From positions 620,001 through 684,000 of the forward strand of contig JADJHL010000011.1 of NCBI GenBank assembly GCA_016707585.1: a DNA stretch of 64,000 bases. Direction: 5' to 3'. A program made the position numbers and the translations under genes. Shown in pieces: positions 7,560 to 15,829 of this stretch. The notes beneath the pieces were generated by a model that was not told the origin of the DNA, did no database searches, and saw only the letters and a list, made by a program, of their open reading frames with translations. Each line of letters begins with the position of its first letter. Within the stretch, counting starts at the first letter, position 1. The DNA is from Ignavibacteriales bacterium. Lineage in GTDB: Bacteria; Bacteroidota; Ignavibacteria; Ignavibacteriales; Ignavibacteriaceae.

Positions 7560-8507
7560 TTAATTAGAAAACTCTGTAAAGAAGAACGAATCACCTACCT
7601 GAACTCTGTCCTTCGATTTTTCATCAACAACTGTAAAGAAGAAGTTTACTTTGTATCTTCCATCTGATTCGCGAAGACTTCCGTTTCTGTCTAACCAATC
7701 ATCAAAAGCATTTTCTGTTGATGCAACTTTTAATGAAACATTATAGATCAAATTTCCGTTGCTGTCTTTAGTTGGTCCCGTAACCGATATTGGTCCAGTC
7801 CAGCTTGTTTTAAGTTGATCAGGTCTTTGATCAATAATTGTAACTTTAAAAACTGTTATACGTTGTAAATCTTTTACATAAATATCTGATGAATTCATTT
7901 TGGTAGTAACACGTTCAATTTTTACTTCGGGTGCTTTATTAGGAAGTACTTTTATTCTTTCTTCTTGCGATCCAAATTTTATTATCACTTCAGTTTGATC
8001 TGTTAAATCAAATCGCTTTTCCTGTCCTGCTGGAACAACTGCTAAAGGATTATTCATGTTTTTTGGATCATAAATATTTGCAGCAACTGTGCCTGTATTA
8101 CGAGCAATATTCCAGGTGTGCTGAATATATGTTTGCTTTACAGAAATTGGCGATTGAGTTTGAATTTGTTCTTCAACAATTTCTTCTTTTTTCTCTTCTT
8201 CTTTTGGTGGCGGAACATAATCTTTTATAATTTCCAGCTTTTTGTTAAGCGCTGATAACTGTTGTCTCATCTGTTCGTTTTCTACTACTACATTTGGATC
8301 AATCTTAATAGAAAAATCGATACCAAGTGCGTATAGAGAATCTAATACTGCAATCAGTGAATCTCTAACTTCTTTCTGCACAGTATCCTCTTCCAGGGCA
8401 ACTCTTCTTAAATCAAGATCAGCGCCTTTAAGTGCAAGCACTGTAATCACAAAAATGTACAGCACTTGATAGATAACGAACTTACTGTCTCTGTTTTTGT
8501 TTATCAT
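7560..8507 (-). CDS. GldM/PorM-like periplasmic motor subunit (divergent)
   Basis: A 315-residue protein with a single N-terminal membrane helix (about 9-27, YQVLYIFVITVLALKG) preceded by a short charged cytoplasmic start (MINKNRDSK), then a large periplasmic part. This is the GldM/PorM plan, including the short helix followed by a helical stretch (35-95) and a Pro/Glu-rich linker (PPPKEEEKKEE, about 99-109). Canonical GldM is about 500 residues, so this is short. In T9SS and gliding motors GldM pairs with the polytopic GldL to turn proton flow into motion across the periplasm. The gene 12 bp upstream encodes a polytopic GldL/MotA-like protein. Resemblance is in architecture and N-terminal pattern, not proven homology. 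Confidence 0.5.
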   Translation of the reverse strand: MINKNRDSKFVIYQVLYIFVITVLALKGADLDLRRVALEEDTVQKEVRDSLIAVLDSLYALGIDFSIKIDPNVVVENEQMRQQLSALNKKLEIIKDYVPPPKEEEKKEEIVEEQIQTQSPISVKQTYIQHTWNIARNTGTVAANIYDPKNMNNPLAVVPAGQEKRFDLTDQTEVIIKFGSQEERIKVLPNKAPEVKIERVTTKMNSSDIYVKDLQRITVFKVTIIDQRPDQLKTSWTGPISVTGPTKDSNGNLIYNVSLKVASTENAFDDWLDRNGSLRESDGRYKVNFFFTVVDEKSKDRVQVGDSFFFTEFSN

Positions 8508-8519
8508 TTTAAAATCTTT

Positions 8520-9506
8520 TTATTTCTTTAATACGATTGCTTCTAAATGCTTCAATCCGATTAATGTTTTTTCATCACCAATGGATTGTGAAGCCTGATT
8601 TAATGCATTTGCTAAACCGTTTAATTCAGTAATCTTTTGAGAGCTTACGCCTTCAATTTGATTAATTTTTTCTGCAAGTGAACTTATGGATGTGAAATTT
8701 CTATTCATTATCTCACTAAGTTTTGCAGATTGTTCAACAAGTGATTTAAATTTTTCTACATCAGCGAGTGATAGCTCTGTACCACCGCCAACACCAGAAC
8801 CACCTTGATTTAACTGTTTCAAAATATTTTTTGAATTTTCAACCTGAATTCTGGAAAAATATTTTTCTCTTATATCAGATACATGATTTACAACTGATTG
8901 AAATTCAACACCAAGTTGATCTAAAACTGGTTCAAATAATTTTCCGATTGCAAGAACTATTAATGCTTTTACTTCAAAGGGAACTGATAAGCCCAGAAAA
9001 ATTTCTTCACCAAGTTTTATACTTATTAATAGTATTGCTGCACCAATTAATGGAAGTGCAGTTGCGATACTATCTATAACACTATTGTAAGATCCAACAA
9101 TGCGATCGATAGTTGCGCTGGCCGGAGTTCTAATAATTTCTAATTTTAATTTGCTGTAAGCTAAATATGATAAAAATAAGAAAAGAGCGTAAGTAACAAT
9201 TGGTAACCACCAAAAACTAAATGGTACAACGGCTTCTTGAACAGGCTTCCAGGTAGGGAATAGTGATTGTGCAATATCAATTGTTATGTTGCCCAGTATT
9301 GGAACTTTAGAAAGGTCAAGAAAAAATGAAATTACAAGTGCAATTAAAGATATAATAGCTGGTTTTAATATCACTGTAAATTGGATTTTTCTAATTGCAG
9401 ATCGAGTGTATTCCTCTAGTTCCAATTCCAGTTCATTGTTTGCTACATCAGGATTCAAAAGATTTTTTGTTGTAGAATCTTTTGTGCTTATTGTTGAATT
9501 TGACAT
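8520..9506 (-). CDS. GldL/MotA/ExbB-like polytopic membrane protein
   Basis: I place the start at the ATG at 9506 rather than the in-frame TTG at 9518, because GAGGAG lies 5 bp before that ATG. The product has 328 residues: a charged cytoplasmic N-terminus, four predicted membrane segments (about 44-64, 96-118, 145-165, 175-195), then about 130 residues of cytoplasmic helical/coiled-coil sequence. The third segment (IDSIATALPLIGAAILLISI) recalls the MotA/ExbB proton-channel helix, and the long helical tail recalls GldL. The next gene is GldM-like. Alternative: an unrelated MotA/TolQ/ExbB-superfamily channel. Function inferred. Confidence 0.5.
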   Translation of the reverse strand: MSNSTISTKDSTTKNLLNPDVANNELELELEEYTRSAIRKIQFTVILKPAIISLIALVISFFLDLSKVPILGNITIDIAQSLFPTWKPVQEAVVPFSFWWLPIVTYALFLFLSYLAYSKLKLEIIRTPASATIDRIVGSYNSVIDSIATALPLIGAAILLISIKLGEEIFLGLSVPFEVKALIVLAIGKLFEPVLDQLGVEFQSVVNHVSDIREKYFSRIQVENSKNILKQLNQGGSGVGGGTELSLADVEKFKSLVEQSAKLSEIMNRNFTSISSLAEKINQIEGVSSQKITELNGLANALNQASQSIGDEKTLIGLKHLEAIVLKK

Positions 9507-9976
9507 CAGTCTCCTCAAAAAAAATTTCTAAATTAAACTCAATTTGTAAAGTTATTATTTGGTTTTTCAACAGAACTAACCAAAACGGATTTTGTTTAGA
9601 ACAATTATCATACCAACACTCCTTTTGTCGTTTGTTAATGTTGTGAAAATTAAGATTTATTGTTTTTTCAATGTTAAATAGATGTTTCGGTTTTGCTTAT
9701 AATATTAAGCTATTTATATAAGCATTCTAATCTTAGCAGTAAAAATATTGAATTACCAGATAAATAATTATTCACAGCTGAATTAAATTGAAAAGATAAT
9801 GTACAAGATCATCCAATAGGTTAAAAATTCTTTACATTTGCGTAATAATTACCTGAAAAATCTTTAAATACTATCATTGATTTGCATCTATAATTGACAT
9901 TCATTTTATTTTTATCTTTCAGTAAGTAAAATCAAACATTATGAGTTTTGTAACAAAAATTTTTATCACTTATTAA
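9507..9976. other. Divergent intergenic region
   Basis: About 470 bp between the divergent GldL-like gene and the GH13 gene. It is AT-rich and must hold both promoters, but I see no convincing ORF, strong hairpin or repeated element in it. Confidence 0.5.
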
Positions 9977-11464
9977 ATGAATACTAATTTTACCAATTAT
10001 CCAAGAATGCTAGAAATAAATACTCGTATCTGGATGAAGCGAGCTGGAAATAATTTTACTTTTTCATCTATACCGGATGGACAAATTAAAACCTGGCAGG
10101 ATATGGGTATAGATATGATCTGGTTAATGGGCATTTGGGAAAATAACAAAGAAGTTATTAGTGAATATTGTTTTGAACCGGATTTAATTTCATCATACAA
10201 CAGTGCGCTAAAAGATTGGCAGCCAGAAGATGTAGTTGGATCACCATATTCTATCGATAAGTATGAAATAAACCCTGCACTTGGAACCAAAGAAGAATTA
10301 CTTTCATTTAAACAAAGATTAAATGAAAAGGGAATAAAATTAATTCTGGATTTTGTAAGTAATCATTTTAGTGCTAAATCATCTTTAATAAAAAATAATA
10401 AAGAAATATTTCTTTTTGCGGATGAATATATTTTTAAAAATGATCCTTACACATTTTATCCCTCGCCTGTAAACAGTAAGGAATATCTTGCACATGGCCG
10501 CGATCCACTTTTTCCACCGTGGAAGGATACAGCACAGGTAAACTTTTTCAGTAGTGAAGCACGCAGTTATCTAATTTCTGTTTTAAATGATCTTACAAAT
10601 TTATGTGATGGTGTTAGATGCGATATGGCAATGCTGCCTTTAAACAATATCTTTTACAACACCTGGATTGGAGTTTTAAAGAAACACGGTTATGAAAAAC
10701 CAGAAAAAGAATTTTGGAAAGAAGCAATTTCTGAGGTGAAAAAAATCCGAGAAGATTTTATTTTTATCGCAGAAACTTATTGGGATCTTGAATGGCAATT
10801 ACAAAATCTTGGGTTTGATTTTACTTATGACAAAAAATTGACTGATAGATTAATAAGTGGGGATATAAGAAGCATTAAAGATCATCTAAATGCGGAAATG
10901 AGTTACCAGGAAAAATCAGTAAGATTTTTAGAAAATCATGATGAAGATCGTTCTATTGTAAAATTAGGTAGAGAAAGATCGATGGCTGCGGCAGTTATCA
11001 TAAGCACTATCCCTGGTATCGCTTTTTATTTTGATGGACAATGTGAAGGGAAAAGAATAAAACTTCCATTACAACTTGGTCGGGAACCAGAAGAAAAACG
11101 TGATGAGAAAATAAAAGAATTTTATCGTTTACTTTTTAGTATTACTAAACAAGAAGTTTTTAGAACCGGAAATTGGAAGTTACTGGAGGCTTTACAAGTA
11201 AATAATAGTGATAGCACTTATGAAAATTTATTAGCCTGGGAACTTAGAAAAGATGATGAATTATGTATTGTTGTTGTTAACTATAATAATACAACATCAC
11301 GGTGTAGATTAAAGTTTGATATATCCTTAGATAGCAATGATATTCAACTTTCTGACTTGTTAAATAATATAACTTATAAAAGATCTGTTAAAGAAATTGC
11401 TGAAAAGGGCTTATTTGTTGAACTTAAATCTTTTAACAGCCATATATTTTCTATTAGCGGGTAA
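9977..11464 (+). CDS. Cytoplasmic GH13 alpha-amylase-family enzyme
   Basis: A 495-residue GH13 enzyme without a signal peptide, so intracellular. The four conserved regions are present: DFVSNH (125-130), GVRCDMA with nucleophile D216 and R214, FIAETYW with acid/base E266, and ENHDEDRS with H321/D322. The catalytic triad is therefore complete. The C-terminal beta domain (about 400-495) is present. It could act on malto-oligosaccharides or trehalose-like sugars imported from outside; the exact subfamily cannot be set by eye. It is monocistronic or leads a short run with the next two small genes. Confidence 0.87.
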   Translation: MNTNFTNYPRMLEINTRIWMKRAGNNFTFSSIPDGQIKTWQDMGIDMIWLMGIWENNKEVISEYCFEPDLISSYNSALKDWQPEDVVGSPYSIDKYEINPALGTKEELLSFKQRLNEKGIKLILDFVSNHFSAKSSLIKNNKEIFLFADEYIFKNDPYTFYPSPVNSKEYLAHGRDPLFPPWKDTAQVNFFSSEARSYLISVLNDLTNLCDGVRCDMAMLPLNNIFYNTWIGVLKKHGYEKPEKEFWKEAISEVKKIREDFIFIAETYWDLEWQLQNLGFDFTYDKKLTDRLISGDIRSIKDHLNAEMSYQEKSVRFLENHDEDRSIVKLGRERSMAAAVIISTIPGIAFYFDGQCEGKRIKLPLQLGREPEEKRDEKIKEFYRLLFSITKQEVFRTGNWKLLEALQVNNSDSTYENLLAWELRKDDELCIVVVNYNNTTSRCRLKFDISLDSNDIQLSDLLNNITYKRSVKEIAEKGLFVELKSFNSHIFSISG

Positions 11465-11600
11465 GTGAATAATAATCTTTTTTTTGTAATTCGAAATATT
11501 TTTAGGAATAATTATTACCTTAAAATTCGTTTAATTTAATAAATTCATTTTTTAAGTTAGCGAAACCAATAAACTAATTAAGCATCATACGGATTAAATT

Positions 11601-11819
11601 ATGGCAAAAAATACCAACGCAAATAAAGAACGAAAAATTGGTAAGCAGGTAGTTGAAAAAAAACCGCTTATCGATCCTAAAGTAAAAAACACGATTTGGA
11701 CTGTAATAACTATTATAGTTTTACTTGTATTTTTTATAATCAATAATACACGCACTGAACCTGAAGAAGGTCCATATCCACCAAACTATTCCCCAACTAA
11801 AGTCAATTCAAATAATTAA
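11601..11819 (+). CDS. Small single-span membrane protein
   Basis: A 72-residue protein with a basic N-terminus (NANKERKIGKQVVEKK), one clear membrane helix (about 34-47, IWTVITIIVLLVFFII) and a short Pro/Asn-rich tail. It lies 26 bp before the TlpA-like thioredoxin gene in the same direction, so the two may be co-transcribed and work together in the envelope. No family recognised. Confidence 0.6.
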   Translation: MAKNTNANKERKIGKQVVEKKPLIDPKVKNTIWTVITIIVLLVFFIINNTRTEPEEGPYPPNYSPTKVNSNN

Positions 11820-11845
11820 TTATAAATTGGAAGGAAAACATTTAA

Positions 11846-12370
11846 ATGGTTAAAATAATTTTAGTGGTTGTTCTATCGCTTAGCATTAATGCACTTAGCA
11901 GTGATAATAAATTCAGTAAAAGTGTAGTAAATGAAAATGTAATCGTAAAACTTGATGGAGATAAGGCTCCTGATTTTTCTCTTAAATCAGTTGATGGAAA
12001 AACAATAAAGCTTTCTGATTATAATGGTAAAGTTGTTATTATAGATTTTTGGGCTACCTGGTGCCCCCCTTGTAGAAGAGGAATTCCTGATTTAGTTGCA
12101 ATACAAAATGAGTATAAAAATAAAGTTGTTGTTGTAGGAATTTCTTTAGATAGAGAAAAAACTATCAAAGATGTTCCTGGTTTTGTTAAGGATTATGGAA
12201 TAAATTATCCTGTAGTATATGGTGATGATAATGTTGTAACAGCTTATGGTGGAATACAATCAATACCCACATCTTTTGTAGTGGATAAAAATGGTAATGT
12301 TGTTGATATGCATGTTGGACTTGTATCAAAAGATACTTTTGTGAATAAGATAAAAGAGTTGCTAAAGTAA
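11846..12370 (+). CDS. TlpA/ResA-like thioredoxin-fold protein
   Basis: A 174-residue periplasmic thiol-disulfide protein: N-terminal hydrophobic segment (1-18) that can be a signal or anchor, then a thioredoxin fold with FWATWCPPCRRG (C73, C76). The cis-proline region is SIPTSFVVDKNG near 138-149. The AhpC/TSA-Redoxin subtype of the TlpA/ResA group fits. Such proteins reduce cytochrome c apoproteins or other envelope disulfides; the electron donor is not visible here. A GAAGGAA sequence lies upstream of the ATG. A strong terminator follows. Confidence 0.9.
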   Translation: MVKIILVVVLSLSINALSSDNKFSKSVVNENVIVKLDGDKAPDFSLKSVDGKTIKLSDYNGKVVIIDFWATWCPPCRRGIPDLVAIQNEYKNKVVVVGISLDREKTIKDVPGFVKDYGINYPVVYGDDNVVTAYGGIQSIPTSFVVDKNGNVVDMHVGLVSKDTFVNKIKELLK

Positions 12371-12390
12371 ATCGGCAAAACATTTAAAAT

Positions 12391-12429
12391 AAAAAATCCT
12401 TATTCTATAAAATGAATAAGGATTTTTTT
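12391..12429. terminator. Bidirectional terminator
   Basis: AAAAAATCCTTATTC (12391-12405) pairs with GAATAAGGATTTTTT (12414-12428) around an 8-nt loop. It has T-runs on both strands, and lies between the convergent TlpA-like and PorV/PorQ genes. Confidence 0.9.
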
Positions 12430-12450
12430 TTGATTCGTTTCGTTAAAAAT

Positions 12451-13491
12451 TTATTGTCCATCTCGTAAAAATCTTGGTTCTTCTAAAGTTAGCATCACAG
12501 AAATTCTATGTGAATCATCCAATCGTTCAATTTCTGATTCACTAAACCTAGCAAATGAATAATCGATATTAAGTTTAGGTAATTTTATTCCAGCACCAAC
12601 AGTAAATTGTTTTACATCATTATATCCGCCACGAACATAAATCAAATTCTGATATGTATATTCTAAACCAGCATGCATATCAAAACTAACAGGACCAATA
12701 TTAAAGTTTGAGGCAAACTGTCTATTCTCAAATCTAACATCAAAATCTAAAGCCGGCATAATATAACCACCTAAAAATTCTGTTAGCTTGTAAGCTGCAC
12801 CAAGTTTTAGTGTGGGTGAAACAAGTTCATTAATTCCTGTACTCCAGGAAATTAAAGTAGTTGTTGCATCTTGAAGATTAGCACCAACAGATAAATTTTC
12901 CATTGGAATGTAATATGCGCCGACATCAAAACCGATTCCTGTAGCACTTCCTTCAGCTAAATCTCTTTTAATAATTTTTGCATTTACGCCCCAAAAGAAA
13001 TCGTCAGTTTGTCTTTTTGCAAAAGTTAGATAAAAAGCCCAATCCTGGTTGCTGAATTCTGTAATTAAATTATAATCAAGTCTAAGCTGATCATTGTCAT
13101 CAATAATTCCATTTCCATCTGTATCAATTCTTGCATATCGAGTGTCCGGAATTCCATCAATACCTAACCGCATTGCACTAACTCCAAAACTCATATCTTC
13201 CTTAAAAGGAATTGCAACTGAACCATAATCATAGTTTACCAGGTTGCCAAATTGTTCTGCATGCATAAGTGCAATTTGTGGATAGTTAAGATTTGCAAGT
13301 CCTGCAGGATTGTAATAGCCAGTTGTAACATCATTTGCTATACCAACAAAAGCGCCACCCATACCAAGTGCACGTCCGCCAACTCCGAGCGCCATAAACT
13401 CACCTGCATACTTAGCAATTTTTGTTTGTGCTTGTAATGATGTGCCTATTAATAATAGTGCAGAAAATAATAGAACTGATTTTTTGAGCAT
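12451..13491 (-). CDS. PorV/PorQ-family outer-membrane protein
   Basis: A 346-residue protein with a signal peptide (about 1-21, LQAQ) and the PorV/PorQ (UPF0164) hallmark GVGGRALGMGGAFVGIANDV...YYNPAGLANL (about 37-66). The rest has the alternating pattern of a 14-strand FadL-type barrel. PorV shuttles type IX cargo to the surface sortase PorU; PorQ is part of the same attachment machinery. The cargo could be any of the tagged proteins in this window. It is monocistronic. A second member is at 44218-45213. Confidence 0.88.
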   Translation of the reverse strand: MLKKSVLLFSALLLIGTSLQAQTKIAKYAGEFMALGVGGRALGMGGAFVGIANDVTTGYYNPAGLANLNYPQIALMHAEQFGNLVNYDYGSVAIPFKEDMSFGVSAMRLGIDGIPDTRYARIDTDGNGIIDDNDQLRLDYNLITEFSNQDWAFYLTFAKRQTDDFFWGVNAKIIKRDLAEGSATGIGFDVGAYYIPMENLSVGANLQDATTTLISWSTGINELVSPTLKLGAAYKLTEFLGGYIMPALDFDVRFENRQFASNFNIGPVSFDMHAGLEYTYQNLIYVRGGYNDVKQFTVGAGIKLPKLNIDYSFARFSESEIERLDDSHRISVMLTLEEPRFLRDGQ

Positions 13492-13616
13492 AAAATGTAA
13501 CTCCTGTTAGCAAAGGATATAAACTTGGTTGAGAAAATTGGGAAACTGCAGTATAAAGTCAAGGCTAAATTAATGAGAATAGAAAGAATAATTGATAAAT
13601 CTATAAGATTTATTAA

Positions 13617-15437
13617 CTAAAAATTTACTGCAACAGAAAGTTCTAACTTATTTATACTTAATAATTTTAATCTGGATCTTTGAGTTTTAACAAAATCAGG
13701 AATCGATTTTAAGTTTTCGTTTGGATATGGTTTTTGTTCTGATATTTTTAAAATCAAATCCATACCTTTTTCAAGATTTTCCTTAAAGCCTTCAAGATAA
13801 TTGATTTCTGCAGTGGTACTTCCCATTGTAGTAATGATCTTTTCAAAATAATTAACATACAATTCTAATTCCTGGCAAAACATATGTGGCCGCTCTGATG
13901 AAACTAATGATTCAGCTTTGCCATAGATATGATCAACCATTTCTTGAAGTGAATATTCTCTGTTAAACCAAACTACATTTGGTCCAGGACAAATTGATTG
14001 TGGTGCTTTTAAATTTGGTGTAATACCAAGTTTGATTAAAGCGCCGTTGCCAAGATGTTCACACAAACAGACCTTTACAAAAAGAGAGTCTTGCAATTCA
14101 GTTTTTTCATTTGCTGATAATTCTGAACAAGAAATTTCATCAACTTTTAATTTTTGATATTGTCTTGATGCTGTACAAATTGGTATATCTGTAAATTCTT
14201 TGTTTGAAATTAAAAGTCCTTTTGGACAAGCTGAACCTGGATTTCCTTTTTCTGCTCGTTCTCTAGTCCAGTTTTCTGAACCAGTGTTTCGCAAATTATT
14301 AAACGGAACACCCAACGGAGAAGCATTACTTAAGTAAAGATCTTCTTTCTTTGCATTCATCAAAATATTCATTGTGTCATCATCAACACAAGTTGCTTCT
14401 GGAACTAATAAAAATGGACTTCCCCAGCCAGTTGAGTCGCATCCAAAATCTTCTAACATTCTTGTTGCCTCACCGCTTGTGCCAATTCCACCTTGAACTG
14501 TAATTAGTGGTGGTTTAATCATTGCATTATCAGGAAAATTTAATCCTGCTTTATCATAATAAGCTTTTACCATTGGACGAAATTGTACGTTAAGTTGATT
14601 TTTATTTTCTGCAAACTCACTCATAATTGTTGGAAGTAAAAATCCTTGTGAGGCAAATGCATGTCCGCCACAATTTAAACCTGATTCAATTCTAAACTCA
14701 CTTACTTCTAATCCTTTTGATGCTAAAAATTTCCCTTGTATTAAAGCAGAGCGATAGTCACTTACTTTAATAATTATTTTTTTCTTTAATTCACCAGCTT
14801 CGTTGCGATAAAAATCTTTAAACTGTGGAAGGTAACCGAACAATCCTCTGTTAAATCCAGCAGAAAAAACTATTGAAGAACTTAAATTGCTTTCTGCATA
14901 TCCGCGCAAAGCTGTTTTTGCATCTGTAAATTCCTCACTTAACATTGATCCATCTTTTGCAAAAGTTGTTCGATCAACTTTAGACATAATGTTTACATCT
15001 ATGGAGCCTGCAACCATTAAGTTAGTAAGTTCGTTTGCAAGATTTTCTTTTTCAACTCCATCGGTAAGATTTAATAACTGATTGTACTTTTGTTTTAAAG
15101 GACTGCTTTCAGGTAACAATTCAAAATATTTTTTCTTGTCATTCTCTTCAAAGAATGGAAGTTTTTTTATTGCTTCTAAATTTCTGTTAACAATTATTTC
15201 AACAACATTTAAGTATTGCGTTATTCTTTTTGATCGTGCGAGCAAATCATTTTTAGATATTTCAATAAACGGAAGTTCATATTTCTGGCAATAGTATTTG
15301 CAGATTTTATCAATCAATATGTCATCCACTATTGACATAACTGATGAGATACCAAAATGTGCAACTCTAATTGGGCTATCAATTGAATGGCCTGTTCCCA
15401 TTACAGGGATGTGAAATTTGTGATTACTATACGACAT
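13617..15437 (-). CDS. Large nitronate-monooxygenase-like (FMN TIM-barrel) protein
   Basis: A 606-residue cytoplasmic protein that I do not recognise as a named enzyme. Three stretches match the nitronate monooxygenase/2-nitropropane dioxygenase pattern: the N-terminal IPVMGTG...RVAHFG (10-28), ESGLNCGGHA (251-260, in place of the family's EAGGH) and VQGGIGTSGEA followed by GWGSPFLLVPEA (314-348), which in the family bind FMN phosphate. An extra helical insertion (about 60-180) and a Cys-containing C-terminal region (NPGSACPKG, CLCEHLGNG) make it nearly twice the usual length. A flavoprotein oxidoreductase is the best guess; substrate unknown. Confidence 0.55.
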   Translation of the reverse strand: MSYSNHKFHIPVMGTGHSIDSPIRVAHFGISSVMSIVDDILIDKICKYYCQKYELPFIEISKNDLLARSKRITQYLNVVEIIVNRNLEAIKKLPFFEENDKKKYFELLPESSPLKQKYNQLLNLTDGVEKENLANELTNLMVAGSIDVNIMSKVDRTTFAKDGSMLSEEFTDAKTALRGYAESNLSSSIVFSAGFNRGLFGYLPQFKDFYRNEAGELKKKIIIKVSDYRSALIQGKFLASKGLEVSEFRIESGLNCGGHAFASQGFLLPTIMSEFAENKNQLNVQFRPMVKAYYDKAGLNFPDNAMIKPPLITVQGGIGTSGEATRMLEDFGCDSTGWGSPFLLVPEATCVDDDTMNILMNAKKEDLYLSNASPLGVPFNNLRNTGSENWTRERAEKGNPGSACPKGLLISNKEFTDIPICTASRQYQKLKVDEISCSELSANEKTELQDSLFVKVCLCEHLGNGALIKLGITPNLKAPQSICPGPNVVWFNREYSLQEMVDHIYGKAESLVSSERPHMFCQELELYVNYFEKIITTMGSTTAEINYLEGFKENLEKGMDLILKISEQKPYPNENLKSIPDFVKTQRSRLKLLSINKLELSVAVNF

Positions 15438-15829
15438 AAAATCCTATTGCGCAACCAATCTCATCTTATGATTGCTCAAAATTGTTAATAAAACTAAAAC
15501 TCAATATTTAACTATCGATAAACTAAAAAAATTATAAAGTATTAAATGATGTAAATTATATTGTTACAATACTTTTACAATTGATAATGTTTGATTTGAA
15601 GAGCTATAACCGCAAATGATTTTATTGAATATTCATGTTTTAATAATAAGTGATTATTATTTTGATAAGTGCAATAACATCAAATCGATCATTTTTATTG
15701 TAAAGTTGTCTTACTTTAATTATTTGTACAGTAACTTTTCGTATTAATTATTTATCATTTGGTGTGATTTGTGCAATGTTAATTAAAATGAAATCAAAAT
15801 TACTTTACGTTACTTACTCAAGAAAAATT
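15438..15829. other. Intergenic region upstream of the GH81 gene
   Basis: Very AT-rich gap between divergent genes. It contains a short AT-only inverted repeat near 15645-15662 (AATAATAAG/ATTATTATT) and nothing else I can name. It must carry the promoter of the glucanase gene. Confidence 0.45.

Noticed and set aside
8242..9531. Plus-strand ORFs opposite the GldM/GldL-like genes
   Set aside because: They lie opposite two complete genes with clear membrane layout; their amino acid composition is untypical.
12186..12383. 65-residue minus-strand ORF opposite the TlpA-like gene
   Set aside because: It overlaps the thioredoxin-fold coding region and has no recognisable pattern.
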